Source: Agapanthus africanus
Lineage: Eukaryota; Streptophyta; Magnoliopsida; Asparagales; Amaryllidaceae
DNA length: 64,000 bases
Assembly (NCBI GenBank): GCA_030015575.1
Contig: JASDDO010000001.1
Coordinates: 510,813,772-510,877,771 of the forward strand
Direction of reading: 5' to 3'
Below the pieces are notes generated by a model. It did no database searches. It saw only the letters and a program-made list of their open reading frames with translations, and had not been told where the DNA came from. The position numbers and the translations under genes were made by a program. Positions 44,827 through 56,180 of the stretch are shown here, piece by piece (within the stretch, counting starts at the first letter, position 1; every line of letters begins with the position of its first letter).

Positions 44827-47518
44827 CTAGCTAGAGCATTAGGCGATGTGTTAAAGAAGTTAAAACTCCGAACGAACCCGAATACGTCAAAGTTAACCCC
44901 CTCTCTGTACATTTTTTCAAAACTGTGTATTTTCAGTATTAAAAATACCTAAAAAATTCAGCAGGGTTTTCTAAGAATTGTGGTGAAAAACGACAGCATA
45001 TTTTGTACAAGCCACTGCGGAATCGCGGCCGTACCCTGCTTGGGCCGCGGTTCCGCGGCCGTACAGAGGAGATATGCCATCAATTTTATACTCTAATTTC
45101 TATTTCTGTAATTAATATTTTCTGGGTATTTTTAAAACTGACTCAAGTGTTGAGTATTTTGGGGTTTATTTTGTAATCGTTGATTCGATCGGAGAATTTA
45201 ATTTTGTTTTGTTATTCCAGATAATCTAGAAAGCAAAGTGTTCGAACGGATATCATTAACTCAATTTTTCCGGGCACGAAAAACATTCAAGTGTTGAATT
45301 TTTCTCGGGTTTAAATCTTTCGGATATACGTGCATGTGACGCAATGGACCCTCTAGAAGACAACAAACCTTAACTCGATTATGTAACCGTCTTGAACTGC
45401 CTTTTGAACCTTAGGGTTTGGGGCAGTACGGCGTGCCACATGTGAGGCGTTGGCTTGACCCTTCTACTGTGACGTATTCTGGAATTTTTGAACTCCGCTC
45501 AAGTGTTGAGCTATTTAGGAAATCTTGGTATTTGATTATTCGATCGGAAAGTTTAATACTGTCTATTTATCTAGAATGTGATACAATATGTGGAATTCAC
45601 ACAGTTAGGCATGAAATGCGAAATATGTGATATTTCGGATTTATGATGTCTAAAGAGATTGTGGATTCCAGATGTTGTAGTTTTACACTTTCTTTTCTGC
45701 GACCGTAAGTGTAATATGTGATATCGCCGGTTTCGTTGCTATGTGTCAACGACAATTGGGATGCGTATATTTACTTACGTTGATGACATGTGATGTTATG
45801 TGTTGCTGGATATGTTATATTGGATCGTCGCGTTTTGAATAGCCGGGGGGTTTTATATGAGATGAGAGTTTTTATTTTCATTCATGTAAAATAAAATGTA
45901 TGTAATATTCTTTTATTGGGGCACTTCCGGGATGAGGTTGATGTCATCTTTTGTATATTATTTACTTTTCCGCACTAGGATAGACCCAAGGAGGAGTGCA
46001 CAAGTAACCGGGTTCTGGAGTCCAGTGGGAGACCAACTCGAGAAGTCGAGTCCGGGTCTCCTAACTCTAGAATTGGTAGGGTTGCTTGCCGCTCTCGTAG
46101 GGGTTTAAGGGTGTGGGTTTGGATATTCATCGCGACCGTGGAATCCGTGTTTTATAGAAGCTCAAAATAACACACGGACGTCCTAGTATATCCAATGTTT
46201 CATATGTTTCTTCTGCTGCGATATCTGTGATGTGATCATGTGATGTGATGTGATAAATACTGTATATAGTATATATGATATATTATATAGACGTTACTTA
46301 TGTTTTACACCCGCGCTAGCCCTGCCCTGCTCTGTCGTTAGTTACCTAACCTAACGGTGCACGAGGGGACATCGAGGCAAATGCGGATGGCATAAGTGTA
46401 CATCGTATTTATCTATGATGTTTAGGTGACTTAAATGATGGGACTTCATTAATGTGATTAATGAAAGAAAAGAAACCTAAAAGATGTTATAGAATCAAAT
46501 TTTTCAAAAAGGGTAGCTACAGTTTTGCTTTGCATAGAGGTATATATGATATATCCTGCACCTTATTCGATGAGGAAAAAGCCGAGATCCCTTCACCGGG
46601 AGTGACCTCTTTAGCAAAACTGGCAGATGCTACAAAACTCGGTTTGTTTTTGATTGCTTTTGGACTTTTGCTTTGCATAGCGATATATATGATATGTCCT
46701 GCACCTTATTCGATGAAGAAAGAGCCGAGATCCCTTCACCAGGAGTGACCTCTTTAACAAAACTAATGAAAGCCTCAAAATCACTCCATTTCAAAATTCA
46801 CTCGATTCTACAACGATATCAAGTTCATTACGCAATAGGTTTTCAGAAAAACCTGTCGTAGCCCTCCGTCATTTCAGTTAAGTCCTGCTTAGTATTCGTG
46901 CTGCGTTTGTTGACCTTGTCAAGACGTAGTGTGCGGTAGCTGACCAGTATTTATCTGTTTATGCATATGATGCAGATTGGATTAGGGTAGTCGTACGGCC
47001 TTGTTGGCCTTGTCAAGGGTCATGCGGGTGGGTTTAATTCAACCAAGAAATGACGGGTTGAACTTGACTTACGGTCTATGGTTTGTTGACCTTGTCAAGG
47101 TCATAGATCGTTTGGGGCAAAATATTATCGGGAATTTCAAGTGTTGAAATTTGCAATGAGATTGCATACCTTCTATGAGATAGTTGGATCCCGATACCCA
47201 CTGCGAGTAATTGTTACTCCAGGGAGAGTTTTACACTGGACAATTAGCCGATCAAGTAGGTGTCTAGAAAGGTGTCAACGAGGTTACGCCTCTGGGAAAA
47301 TGAGGTTTTACTTTAATTAGGTCCGTGCGAAAGCACGACGAACCTCCCTCAAAGTACCGACACTGACCTGGCTGAAAGATTGGCGAAGTTGCAGGGTGTA
47401 ATTAATCCCGGCTAGTCTTTCCTTTTAGGGTTTGAAGGAAGATTTGATAAAAACAGTGGGAGCCATCCTGATTAGATAAAATAATAACCAATCTGATCTT
47501 GCAAGAGTATACGCTAAA
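44827..47518 (+). other. Copia-B long leader without gag
   Basis: 2.7 kb without a recognisable Gag or zinc knuckle. It contains the GC-rich double palindrome (45013-45060), an imperfect tandem repeat of about 144 bases (GAGATCCCTTCACC at 46584 and 46728), and three near-palindromes TTGACCTTGTCAAG (about 46909, 47003, 47086). The leader ends in a pyrimidine-rich CTCTCTCTCTCCAG just before the protease region. Colinear with the leader of Copia-A. Confidence 0.7.
45013..45060. promoter_or_regulatory. GC-rich double palindrome (copy 4, Copia-B leader)
   Basis: Left half CACTGCGGAATCGCGGCC (45013-45030), 12-base spacer, right half GGCCGCGGTTCCGCGGCC (45043-45060). About 200 bases downstream of the primer site. 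Confidence 0.7.
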
Positions 47519-50500
47519 GTGTTTTCTTCTCTCTCTCTCCAGGTAGCGACCATATCATGCCTTAATCAAGATAATAATATGGATGTATTGACCGAACCCG
47601 CATGTTATACTGTGCTGGGGAACGTCGGTTCCGTTCTTTCTTATAAGAGTTATAAGACTGAACAGGATATAGGGGAATACCAGGATTCCCATGCCACCCA
47701 AATGAAGAGAGTACATGTTGATGCATTTTCTTTGGGTGTGTTCGTTACAAAGAACCGTTTCTCCATTTCCTCTACATCCTGGGTATTAGATACCGGGTCA
47801 GGATCCCATATATGTAATCAGTTACATGGGCTCAGGAAAGGTAGAGAACTTGGAGAAGGTGATAAAGACATAAGGGTTGGAAATGGTGCAATTGTTGCAG
47901 CTAAAACCATCGGGGAATATCACCTTGTATTGCCAAATGGTAATACATTGATTCTGAACGAATGCTATTACATGCCGAACCTGATATGCAATATTATATC
48001 GGTTTCATTGTTGAGTAAATAGGGATATAATTTTGTATTACTGGATAATGTTATGAACATTTTCCTTAACCAAAAGTTGGTTGGATCAGGCACGATGTGC
48101 AATGGCATTTATGTTCTAAATCAATCAACAGTTCTGAGCATAACAAACACACACAAGAGGAAGAGTTCAGAAATGAACGAATCCTTCTTGTGGCATTGTA
48201 GACTGGGTCACATTAATGCGACACGACTAGCTAAGTTGCATAAGGATGGATATTTGAATCCGTTTTAATTTTCATCTTATGACACTTGCCAGTCATGTCT
48301 CAAAGGCAAGATGACCAAAACTCCGTTTACGGGACACGGAGAAAGAGTTACGGAACTCTTGGGACTGGTACATAGTGGTGTATGCGGCCCCATGTCTACA
48401 CATGCCAGGAATGGTTCTGCGTACTTCATTATATTCACTGACGATCTCTCTAGATTCGGATATGTGTTCCTGATGAAACACAAATCAGAAGATTTTGAGA
48501 AATTTAGAGAATATAAACAAGAAGTCGAGAACCAAACCGGAAAAAGTATTAAAATCCTTCGATCTGATCGAGGAGGAGAATACCTGAGCAATGAATTCCT
48601 GGACTTTCTAAAAGAGAATGGGATTCTCTTTCAGCTGACTCCTCCATATACACCACAGCACAACGGTGTATCGGAACGGAGGAACCTTACCTTATTAGAT
48701 ATAGTGCGCTCTATAACGAGCACAGCTGAGTTACCTATTTCCTTCTGGGGGTATGCGCTGGAGACAGCAGCATACCTATTGAATCAAGTTCTATCTAAAT
48801 CTGTACCTACCACGCCATATGAGATATGGAGTGGGAAGAGGCCATATCTTAAACGAGTTAAGATATGGGGTTGTCCGGCCTATGTCAAAAGACAAAATCC
48901 GGACAAACTCGAGGCACGGTCAGTTCTTTGCAAGTTTGTGGAATATCCAAAGAACTCATATGGGTATTTTTTCTACCACAGTGAGGAACAAAAGGTGTTT
49001 GTTGCTCAACATGCCACCTTTTTAGAAAAGGAATTTCTCGTAAAAGAAATTAGTGGCAAAGTGGTAGAGCTGGAAGAGGTTCCAGATACACAAACTGCAA
49101 CCGAAGATTTAGTGGAACCAGAGGATTCGGTAGTTCCCAACGAAGCTCAGCCTCTCCGCCGATCTAGTAGGGTTTCTCACCCACCTGAGAGATACTACAG
49201 TTTTCTCATGGATGGTGGGAGCGAGTATTGCATCATGGTTGATGATGACCCAACTAGCTTCGAGCAGGCTATCACGAGTGGGGACTCAGTGAAATGGCTG
49301 GATGCAATGCGGTCCGAGATGGAATCCATGAACACCAACAAAGTATGGACTTTGGAAGATGCTCCTGAAGGGGTAAAACCCATTGGGAGCAAGTGGATCT
49401 TCAAGAAAAAACTTGGTGTAGATGGGAAAGTGGAGACTTTCAAAGCTAGACTTGTTGCAAAGGGTTTTCGTCAAAGACCAGGTGTGGACTATGACGAAAC
49501 CTTTTCTCCAGTGGCTATGCTTAAATCCATCTGGATCATGCTTGCCATCGCTGCATATCATGACTATGAAATCTGGCAAATGGATGTTAAGACCGCCTAT
49601 CTAAACGGTGATTTAGAAGAGTGCGTGTACATGACTCAGCCAGAGGGCTTCGTAGATAGTGGGAGCAACGGGAAGGTGTGCAAGCTGCCTAAATCCATTT
49701 ATGGATTAAAGCAAGCATCGCGGAGTTGGAACATCTACTTTGACGTCGTTATCAAAGAGTTTGATTTCGTCAAAAACGTAGATGAACCTTATATCTACAA
49801 GAAGGTGGCAGAGAGTAAGGTTGTCTTCCTCGTATTGTACGTGGACGACATACTCTTGATAGGAAATGGCATTCCTATGCTGCAATCGGTCAAGCTCTTC
49901 TTATCACAAAGATTCTCAATAAAAGATCTTGGTGATTCATCCTGCATATTGGGAATTATGATCTATAAAGATAGATCTAAAAGGATATTGGGATTGTCCC
50001 AATCCAGGTACATTGACACCATACTAAAGAGGTTTAGTATGGAAGAGTCCAAACGTGGGTTTTTACCCACGATCTCAGGGCTCACTCTCTCCAAAGAGAT
50101 GTCTCCCAAGACTGATTTGGAGAGAGCTCGCATGCAAGGGATACCCTATGCTTCGGCTGTAGGCTCTATCATGTATGCGAAGCTATGTACCAGACCCGAT
50201 ATAGCATTCTCACTAAGTGTAGTGAGTAGGTATCAAGCCGATCCTGGAGAGAGTCACTGGACAGCTGTGAAGAGCATTCTTAAGTACTTGCGAAGGACTA
50301 AAGAGATGCTCTTGGTGTATGGTAACGGAGAACTCCAAGTGGAGTCCTTTACCGATTCGAGCTTCCAGAGTGATAAGGACGACTCTAAGTCGCAGTCGGG
50401 ATTTGTCTTTACCCTTTATGGAGGGGCGGTTAGCTGGAAGAGTTCCAAGAAGAAAACCGTAGCAGACTCGACGATGGAGGCTGAATACATCGCTGCCAAC

Positions 50501-50824
50501 GTTGCTGCTAAAGAGGCTGTCTGGATCAAGAAGTTCATTACTGAACTTGGAGTGGTTCCATCTATTGAGCATCCAATACCTTTGTATTGCGATAACAATG
50601 GAGCGGTGGCTTTGGCCAAGGAACCCAGGTCCCATCGGCGATCCAGACATATTCTGAGGCGGTATCACCTGATCCGGGAGATAGTTGACCGCCTGGAGAT
50701 CGAGGTCAGGAGGGTTGACACGAAGAACAACATTGCGGATCCACTCATGAAGTCTATTCCCCAGATACAGTTTGAGGGACTCTTCGGGATGCTTGGTATG
50801 CGATACTACAGCAGCTGGCCCTAG
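47519..50824 (+). pseudogene. pol: Copia-B protease, integrase, reverse transcriptase and RNase H region (fossil)
   Basis: In order: aspartic protease with LDTGSGSHIC (about 47.8 kb); integrase zinc-binding part with WHCRLGHIN (about 48.2 kb); integrase core with DRGGEYLSNEF and PPYTPQHNGVSERRN (about 48.5-48.7 kb); C-terminal IWGCPAYVKR; reverse transcriptase with KARLVAKGFRQRPGVDYDET, MDVKTAYLNG and LYVDDILLIG (about 49.4-49.9 kb); and RNase H with FTDSSF, DSTMEAEY and DNNGAVALA (about 50.3-50.6 kb). Stops shortly before the purine tract. About two interruptions; otherwise well kept. The products would copy and integrate the element. Confidence 0.9.
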
Positions 50825-50838
50825 TGCAAGTGGGAGAT
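50824..50838 (+). other. Copia-B polypurine tract
   Basis: GTGCAAGTGGGAGAT directly before the 3' LTR, as in Copia-A. Confidence 0.85.
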
Positions 50839-53046
50839 TGTTAGTTGTATGTATGCCCTAGAGCCCAGTATTGTATAGATGATGTATATTATATTGGATG
50901 CTTGGACATATATAGAGAAGACTATCTTGCTTGATATGATAGTATGCTATCTGGTTGCACTTTACTTTAACATGTATACTTGTCTCTTTATACTCTTTTA
51001 TAGTTACATGTTGGTAAAGCCCTCAGGATGTGTACTTGACTACCTGGACTATGATGCGGATTATACTAGTGGGGACATGGTAGTCCATAAGTACATCCTT
51101 CAAGGTCCTTAGTCTTGGGTGTATCGAGACGGGGCATCGATATACCAGTGTAGACTAGCGTATACGCTTCTCGAGCCATGAGATGGGCGATGGATGATCC
51201 CATATCCATTGGTGTTTGATATCAGAGATGGTATACGGGGGCTCAGTGGAGACTGGGTACACTGGACGGACTCGTCGAGAACTCCCAAATGGTATTATAC
51301 CTCACGTCAGATGGCAGTTCTCTGGTGACACTTATGCAGGTTAGTCTGTAGACCCGAGATCGTCATAGAGTCTTGTGTGATTCCCACTGTGCTTTGATTT
51401 CCACCTTACCACGTCCATGAGGGCGTGCAAAACGGCGGTTTTGGGTACAGTCCCGAGTCACATGGAGGCAATGAGCGAAATGAGCGGTTTCGTCTCTCCC
51501 GGTATTGGGGGTTCAGGTTGCGCTGTGCTCGATTGGCCGTAACAGGGAAGTCCCTGGCCAGGGCTGATTAGAGATTTACTGATAAGTGTTACTAGTAGTT
51601 TCTCGACCCGTTATGGGCCTCACATCGGCATGACTTATCAGTTATTAGGGTCTGACGTTTACCACCCCTAGACTTGATATGCGACATATCATACGAGGAG
51701 ACCGGACAATACGGGAAGTGTTACCAATAGGCTTTTACAGGAGTTGGAGCGGGCTTGCTTGCTGATCTTCTGATTGCTCAATATCCGGGTAGCCGTTACG
51801 TCCAGCTAGTACCGCTGACGGCTTGTGGGTGCTTGATGTGATCATCACCTACTGCCGGCGTATTGACGAGTCATTAGAGTCCTACATAGAGGTTTTACTG
51901 GCTCAGGCAAAACGAAATAGGAGCGCATATGTGATATGTGCGATACCGAGAATAATGCATGTATGTGATACTGTATTCTATTCTCGCGACTTTTTGTATC
52001 GTTCGGTTATATATGATATAGCCGGGTTATCGAATCAAGTGTTGATTCGATAAGTCGATACATTGGATGTTAGTCGGTTATATGTGATATGACCGGATTA
52101 TTAAGTCAAGTGTAAATTTAATAATTTATTGTATAATGGATATACTAATTTACATTAACTAACACTTGTTCACTTTAGGGTTTTTCTCACATGAGCACAA
52201 CTTTAATGTATATATGATATATATTAAAAATGTGTTTTATTATTGTATCATGGTTGATGATACACATGACTTGGGTGTATGAGACTTACACAATGCTATC
52301 TTTTATGTTGGATTTTAATATTCAAAGTAATTACAAAATTAGTGGAGGATTAGCTAAATGCTTGAAGCTTGTGGAAGCTTGTGGAAGCATTGGCTAATTC
52401 AACTAAAATTGCTTTTACTATGGATATTTCTTAACCCAACCATAAGGATTAGCCATGGGTTAAGTCTCTACAAGAGTTAGTATATGATACTCACTTACCA
52501 TGGTTAGCCTTCTCACTTGATCATTATCCTCATCTCTTTCTTTTGTTCTTCTTCTTCATTGTTAAAAAGAAAAAGTTTGCTAGGGTTTGATCCAAAGTGA
52601 GAAAGATTGTGAGAAATAAAATTCTAAAGAGAACCCACTTCCTATTTCTCCATCCTCTACTAGACTAGCACTTTAGTTTAGGGTGTTTGCTTCACTAATT
52701 CTCAAGTTAGTGAAGTAGAAGCTTTAGTTGGCATCCCCTCGACGTAGATCATCTTCGGCTTCGAAGACTTCAAGCAAGGACGCATCTTTCGCCTCGTGAA
52801 GCCATGCAAGGGTCCGGGAGAACCACGATCGCAGTGAAGGGACTTCAACAAGGAGCTATAGAAGTGAATGACCGATCTACAAAGGCTGTATTTCGTATTC
52901 ACTTAGTCGTAAACGTAGTTTACTAGCATATGAAACCCTAATTTTCTAGCAACGATCTTGCTTAGGGTTATTCGGCACGGCTAAAATTTTAAACGGGCAT
53001 GTTTGATGTTTCCTTAACCCTTGTTAGAGTGCCTAGTAACTCTACA
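50839..53046 (+). repeat. Copia-B 3' LTR
   Basis: 2208 bases, TGTTAGTTGTATGTATGCCC to GCCTAGTAACTCTACA. Confidence 0.95.
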
Positions 53047-54562
53047 TCCTCTTCCCACGATCGTGCTGCGGGGGCAGCCCCTAGGGAGGAGGCGGTGGAC
53101 GCTGCTCCCAACGTGCGGTGTTGGGTGAGGCACGAGGATGAGCTCGCCAACGCTCGGGCTCACTTTCATATCCCCTCTGGCTATACGCTTCGTCTGGCCG
53201 AGGAGGAGAGAGGGCAGACCAAGTACAGGGTAGAGAGATCGCCCTGTACCCAGAATCTTTTTGGGGTGGAATGCGCATGCCCTTCTCTCCGGAGGTCATC
53301 GAAGCACTGAACTTCTTCGGGTTAGCCCCTGTCCAGTTAGTGCTGAACTCATGGAGGATTCTCCTCGAGTTCCTGGTCCTCCTGAAGCTACAAGCGGTCC
53401 CCTTCAGTCTCTTCATCCTTGATTCCTCTCTTGTTTTCAAAAATCATCCTTGGGGTCGAGCGGGCGACCCGAGATGGGTCTACATCTCCTTTAGGAAGAG
53501 ACAGGGGGCGTCGCCGCGACAAGAGTTGTAGTCCTGCCTTCTTCTATCCACGACTGGAAGAAGAAGTTCTTCTTTGCCCAAGGGTGAGGACTGTCCCGTG
53601 CCCACCAAGTGGTCAAGGGAAAAGTGCTTGCTGGGAAATCAGTCCAATGATTCCGACACGGTGAGGGTGGCGTCGTGGGAGCCCGTTCCCCGACCTGACG
53701 TGCTGCTATTCGAGCTAGCCCTGAGTTGGGCTGGGCTCTGCCCCGTCCAGTTCGTCGGTGAGTTAGGCTCGCGTTTTGTTTTTATTTTTGTATGCGGCGC
53801 TAACTCCATTGTATCTTGTCTTGTGCAGAACCTATGGATATGAACGAACTCCGAGCCTCCTGTTAGGGTAAAAACTTACACCCCGGTTGATCAAGTCAAA
53901 ATCAAAGTCAACCCCAAGCCAAGTGGGCCCAAGCCCTGAGCAAGCAGGCCAATGCCTGGGTCGAGCCCGAACATGAAACGGCCGGCCCCCCATGCCAAAA
54001 TAGGAATTTTTGTAATAAATAATTTTGGTGTATTTCTTTTATATTTATTTTATAAATGTAAGGAAAATGGGCACAAAACCAAATTTTTGTAAAGCCCATG
54101 GCTTATGTGCAAAAAGAAATAGCATATGAGACATGGGATGGGCAAAATGCCATTTTGTTAAACCCAAGGGGTTATATGTAAAGTGTATAACCTATAAAGG
54201 CAAAGATAATAAAAATATCTCAAAAACTTTTTCTCTCCAAAAAAGAGAATCAATATCTGTGATCTTCTTTTTGCTTAAGTTTCTAAACCTTCTTCTTCTT
54301 TTAAATTAAATCAAGAGTTTTACTCTTCCTTTTCCAAAACAAAATAGTTTTTCACCATGAAACCCACAGAGGGGAGCTCGGATCTTCCATTAGATCACAA
54401 AAATGGGAGATTTTAAATATTATCCCTCTTGTTCTTTAAGAACCGGCCAACAAAAAGGAGGAAGAAGGAGATACATCCCCAAAGACCCCACTTTGGGGAA
54501 GATCCAGGGCTCAAGGGGAGAAGCCCCCTCCATCATCTTCAAAATATCCTAGGAGTTTAAAT

Positions 54563-54593
<31 letters not shown>

Positions 54594-54664
54594 CATATAT
54601 ACATATACATACACTAATAATAAGTGTTCCTTCCTGGAAGTATAACTCCTATTGCAGGGACCAA

Positions 54665-54815
54665 GTCCCTCTAGCGCCCTTACGCTCTTGTGCTCAGAGC
54701 GCTAGCGCTCGAGCGCCCACGTGCCTAGCATGTGGGGAGATAGCGCCTAAAGCGCTAGCGCCCGAGCGCCCACGTGCCTAGCACATGGGGCGCTAGCGCT
54801 TAATGCACTAGCGCC
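54665..54815. promoter_or_regulatory. Paired G-boxes and AGCGCT repeats in Tat-B LTR
   Basis: CACGTG-N5-CATGTG at 54718 and CACGTG-N5-CACATG at 54771, and a third, CACGTG-N5-CACGTG, at 57969 beyond the Athila insertion; the spacer is CCTAG in all three. AGCGCT palindromes lie between them. Confidence 0.6.
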
Positions 54816-54820
54816 CTGAC

Positions 54821-56180
54821 TGATCTCAAAAATTCTTATAACCGCAATCAAGAACGGGGTCGCTTGGTAGCTAGCCGGTGAATACGGGTCGGTTTCCAGG
54901 GATGTTGTGAATTTCCTAATCGCTCTTACGAGTTAATTCCGATGGGAGCCAGATTGATTTAATCTAAAAACTAAAGTTGAGTTATACTAGGATTAATCTA
55001 TATCTAAGTCTTGCTAGGGTTAGGTCTAGGGTAGGTTTGGAAATGTAAATAAATCTCAACGCTTTCTATACCCAAATAAAGATCTATGAGGAGTTTTGGT
55101 AATTATCAATGAAGGGGATTAGATCTATTCGGGAAGGTGTTCCTTCCTCTAGGTTCTTGTCCTTCCTTTATCAATCCTTACCCTAACCTCCATGGAAAAC
55201 CATCACAACCGGGCCTTTATACTAGGGTATCACCACTACCTCATGGGATAGGGTGCCGTAAGGAGCGGTATGTGCATGTATGCATGGAGTCCTATTAATT
55301 ATATGTGATGGGCAAGAAAGGGATGAGAGATCTCATCTCTCAAAAGCCTTCTCCAAAGCTAACCCTAACAAGCGAGAAGACTACTCGCTCATTAGAGAAT
55401 TGAAGAACATTTATCTAGGGTTGAGAATGAAAAATTACCTAGGGCAAGAATTGAAATTACCTACTTACTTTACAGATGGCTCTCTCCAAACATTTACACA
55501 GGGTTGTCAGATCTGAATAGATGATATGAAAAGAGGCATCGATGCTCTCCAAAAGAATTCTGAATTTTATTCATTAAAAGAGGCATAACCTAATACAAGG
55601 AATTAGGATTCTATTTATAGGACGTAGAAAACCCTAGGTTTACAATTGCCGCATGTCTGCATTTACCAAAATACCCCTAGGAAGACTTAGTCAGAGCCGC
55701 TTTAAATTATGGTAAAATTTTCTGCTTCTATCTGCTCAACCCCGCCGCGGAACCGCGGCCATAGCCAGTGTTTGGCCGCGGTTCCGCGGTCAAACTGGGG
55801 AGTTGACTGCTCAGAATTCTTGTGTTGGCTCCTTCTGGCTTCTACTTCCTACTTTTTTTAGTACTTTTCTCAATTGGGTTTCTAGGTTTCTTCCAGATCT
55901 CCAGTGAATAATGTAGTGGACTTTAACCGTTGCTTCGAGACGAAATCTTGGACCTTGCGCTGCCTTGTACTTTGTGAACTAATCTTTGTGTCGGCTTTAT
56001 CAAGATCCTTCTATTTGTTGGTTGTAGTTCCACTTTTGCATCGTCTTTTATCTTTTTCACTGTTTTAGATCCAAGAACCTGTAACCTGTACTATGTAGCA
56101 GACATGGGTCAAAAGCACCTGTTTATTTGTAAAATACATAAGAATGTGGAATATAATAATGCAATATTATGGTATGAACA
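54821..56180 (-). repeat. Athila LTR (minus strand)
   Basis: A TATA box is at about 55612 (minus strand CTATAAATAG). The end ATTGCGGTTATAAG... matches the plus-strand Athila LTR ends. Confidence 0.7.
55744..55790. promoter_or_regulatory. GC-rich double palindrome (copy 5, Athila LTR)
   Basis: Left half GCCGCGGAACCGCGGCC (55744-55760), 13-base spacer, right half GGCCGCGGTTCCGCGGT (55774-55790). About 130-180 bases upstream of the minus-strand TATA box. Confidence 0.7.

Larger units (their letters stand above)
42605..53046 (+). mobile_element. Ty1/Copia LTR retrotransposon (Copia-B), nested in Tat-C
   Basis: 10,442 bases flanked by TCCTC (42600-42604 and 53047-53051). Parts: 5' LTR 42605-44813, primer site, leader without gag, protease-integrase-RT-RNase H region, purine tract, 3' LTR 50839-53046. 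In the first 300 bases of the LTRs I count 13 differences (about 4%), suggesting an age of the order of one to two million years at usual plant rates. The coding part is close to whole, with about two interruptions. Same family as Copia-A, and by LTR start and pol sequence nearest to the Angela/BARE-like group. Confidence 0.95.
41176..53860 (-). mobile_element. Tat-lineage LTR retrotransposon (Tat-C), 3' part, hosting Copia-B and cut by Tat-B
   Basis: On the minus strand this is the 3' end of an element: the LTR at 42053-41176, a purine tract just before it, and an accessory frame in antisense (plus strand) orientation, a layout known for several Tat elements. Copia-B (42605-53046) is inserted in the accessory frame. 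The element is cut at 53861 by the LTR of Tat-B, so its gag-pol, if present, lies beyond the window. The left flank CTCAT (41171-41175) is the presumptive target duplication. Broken. Confidence 0.6.
42507..53860 (+). pseudogene. Tat-C antisense accessory frame, split by Copia-B (fossil)
   Basis: The part left of Copia-B (42507-42604) begins MSSFIESIDVVGVGSRDPLV. The part to the right (53052-53860) holds FHIPSGYTLRLAEEERGQ and then FSPEVIEALNFFGLAPVQLV with NSWRILLEFLVL, which resembles the conserved region annotated as 'putative gypsy type transposon' in the accessory frames of plant Tat elements. A GT...TTGTGCAG intron-like segment lies near its end (about 53758-53828). The role of these proteins is not established. 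Broken by nested insertions and a few further interruptions. Confidence 0.5.

Noticed and set aside
49195-50668. Minus-strand open frames opposite the Copia-B pol
   Set aside because: They mirror the well-supported plus-strand integrase, RT and RNase H sequence and show no family motifs.
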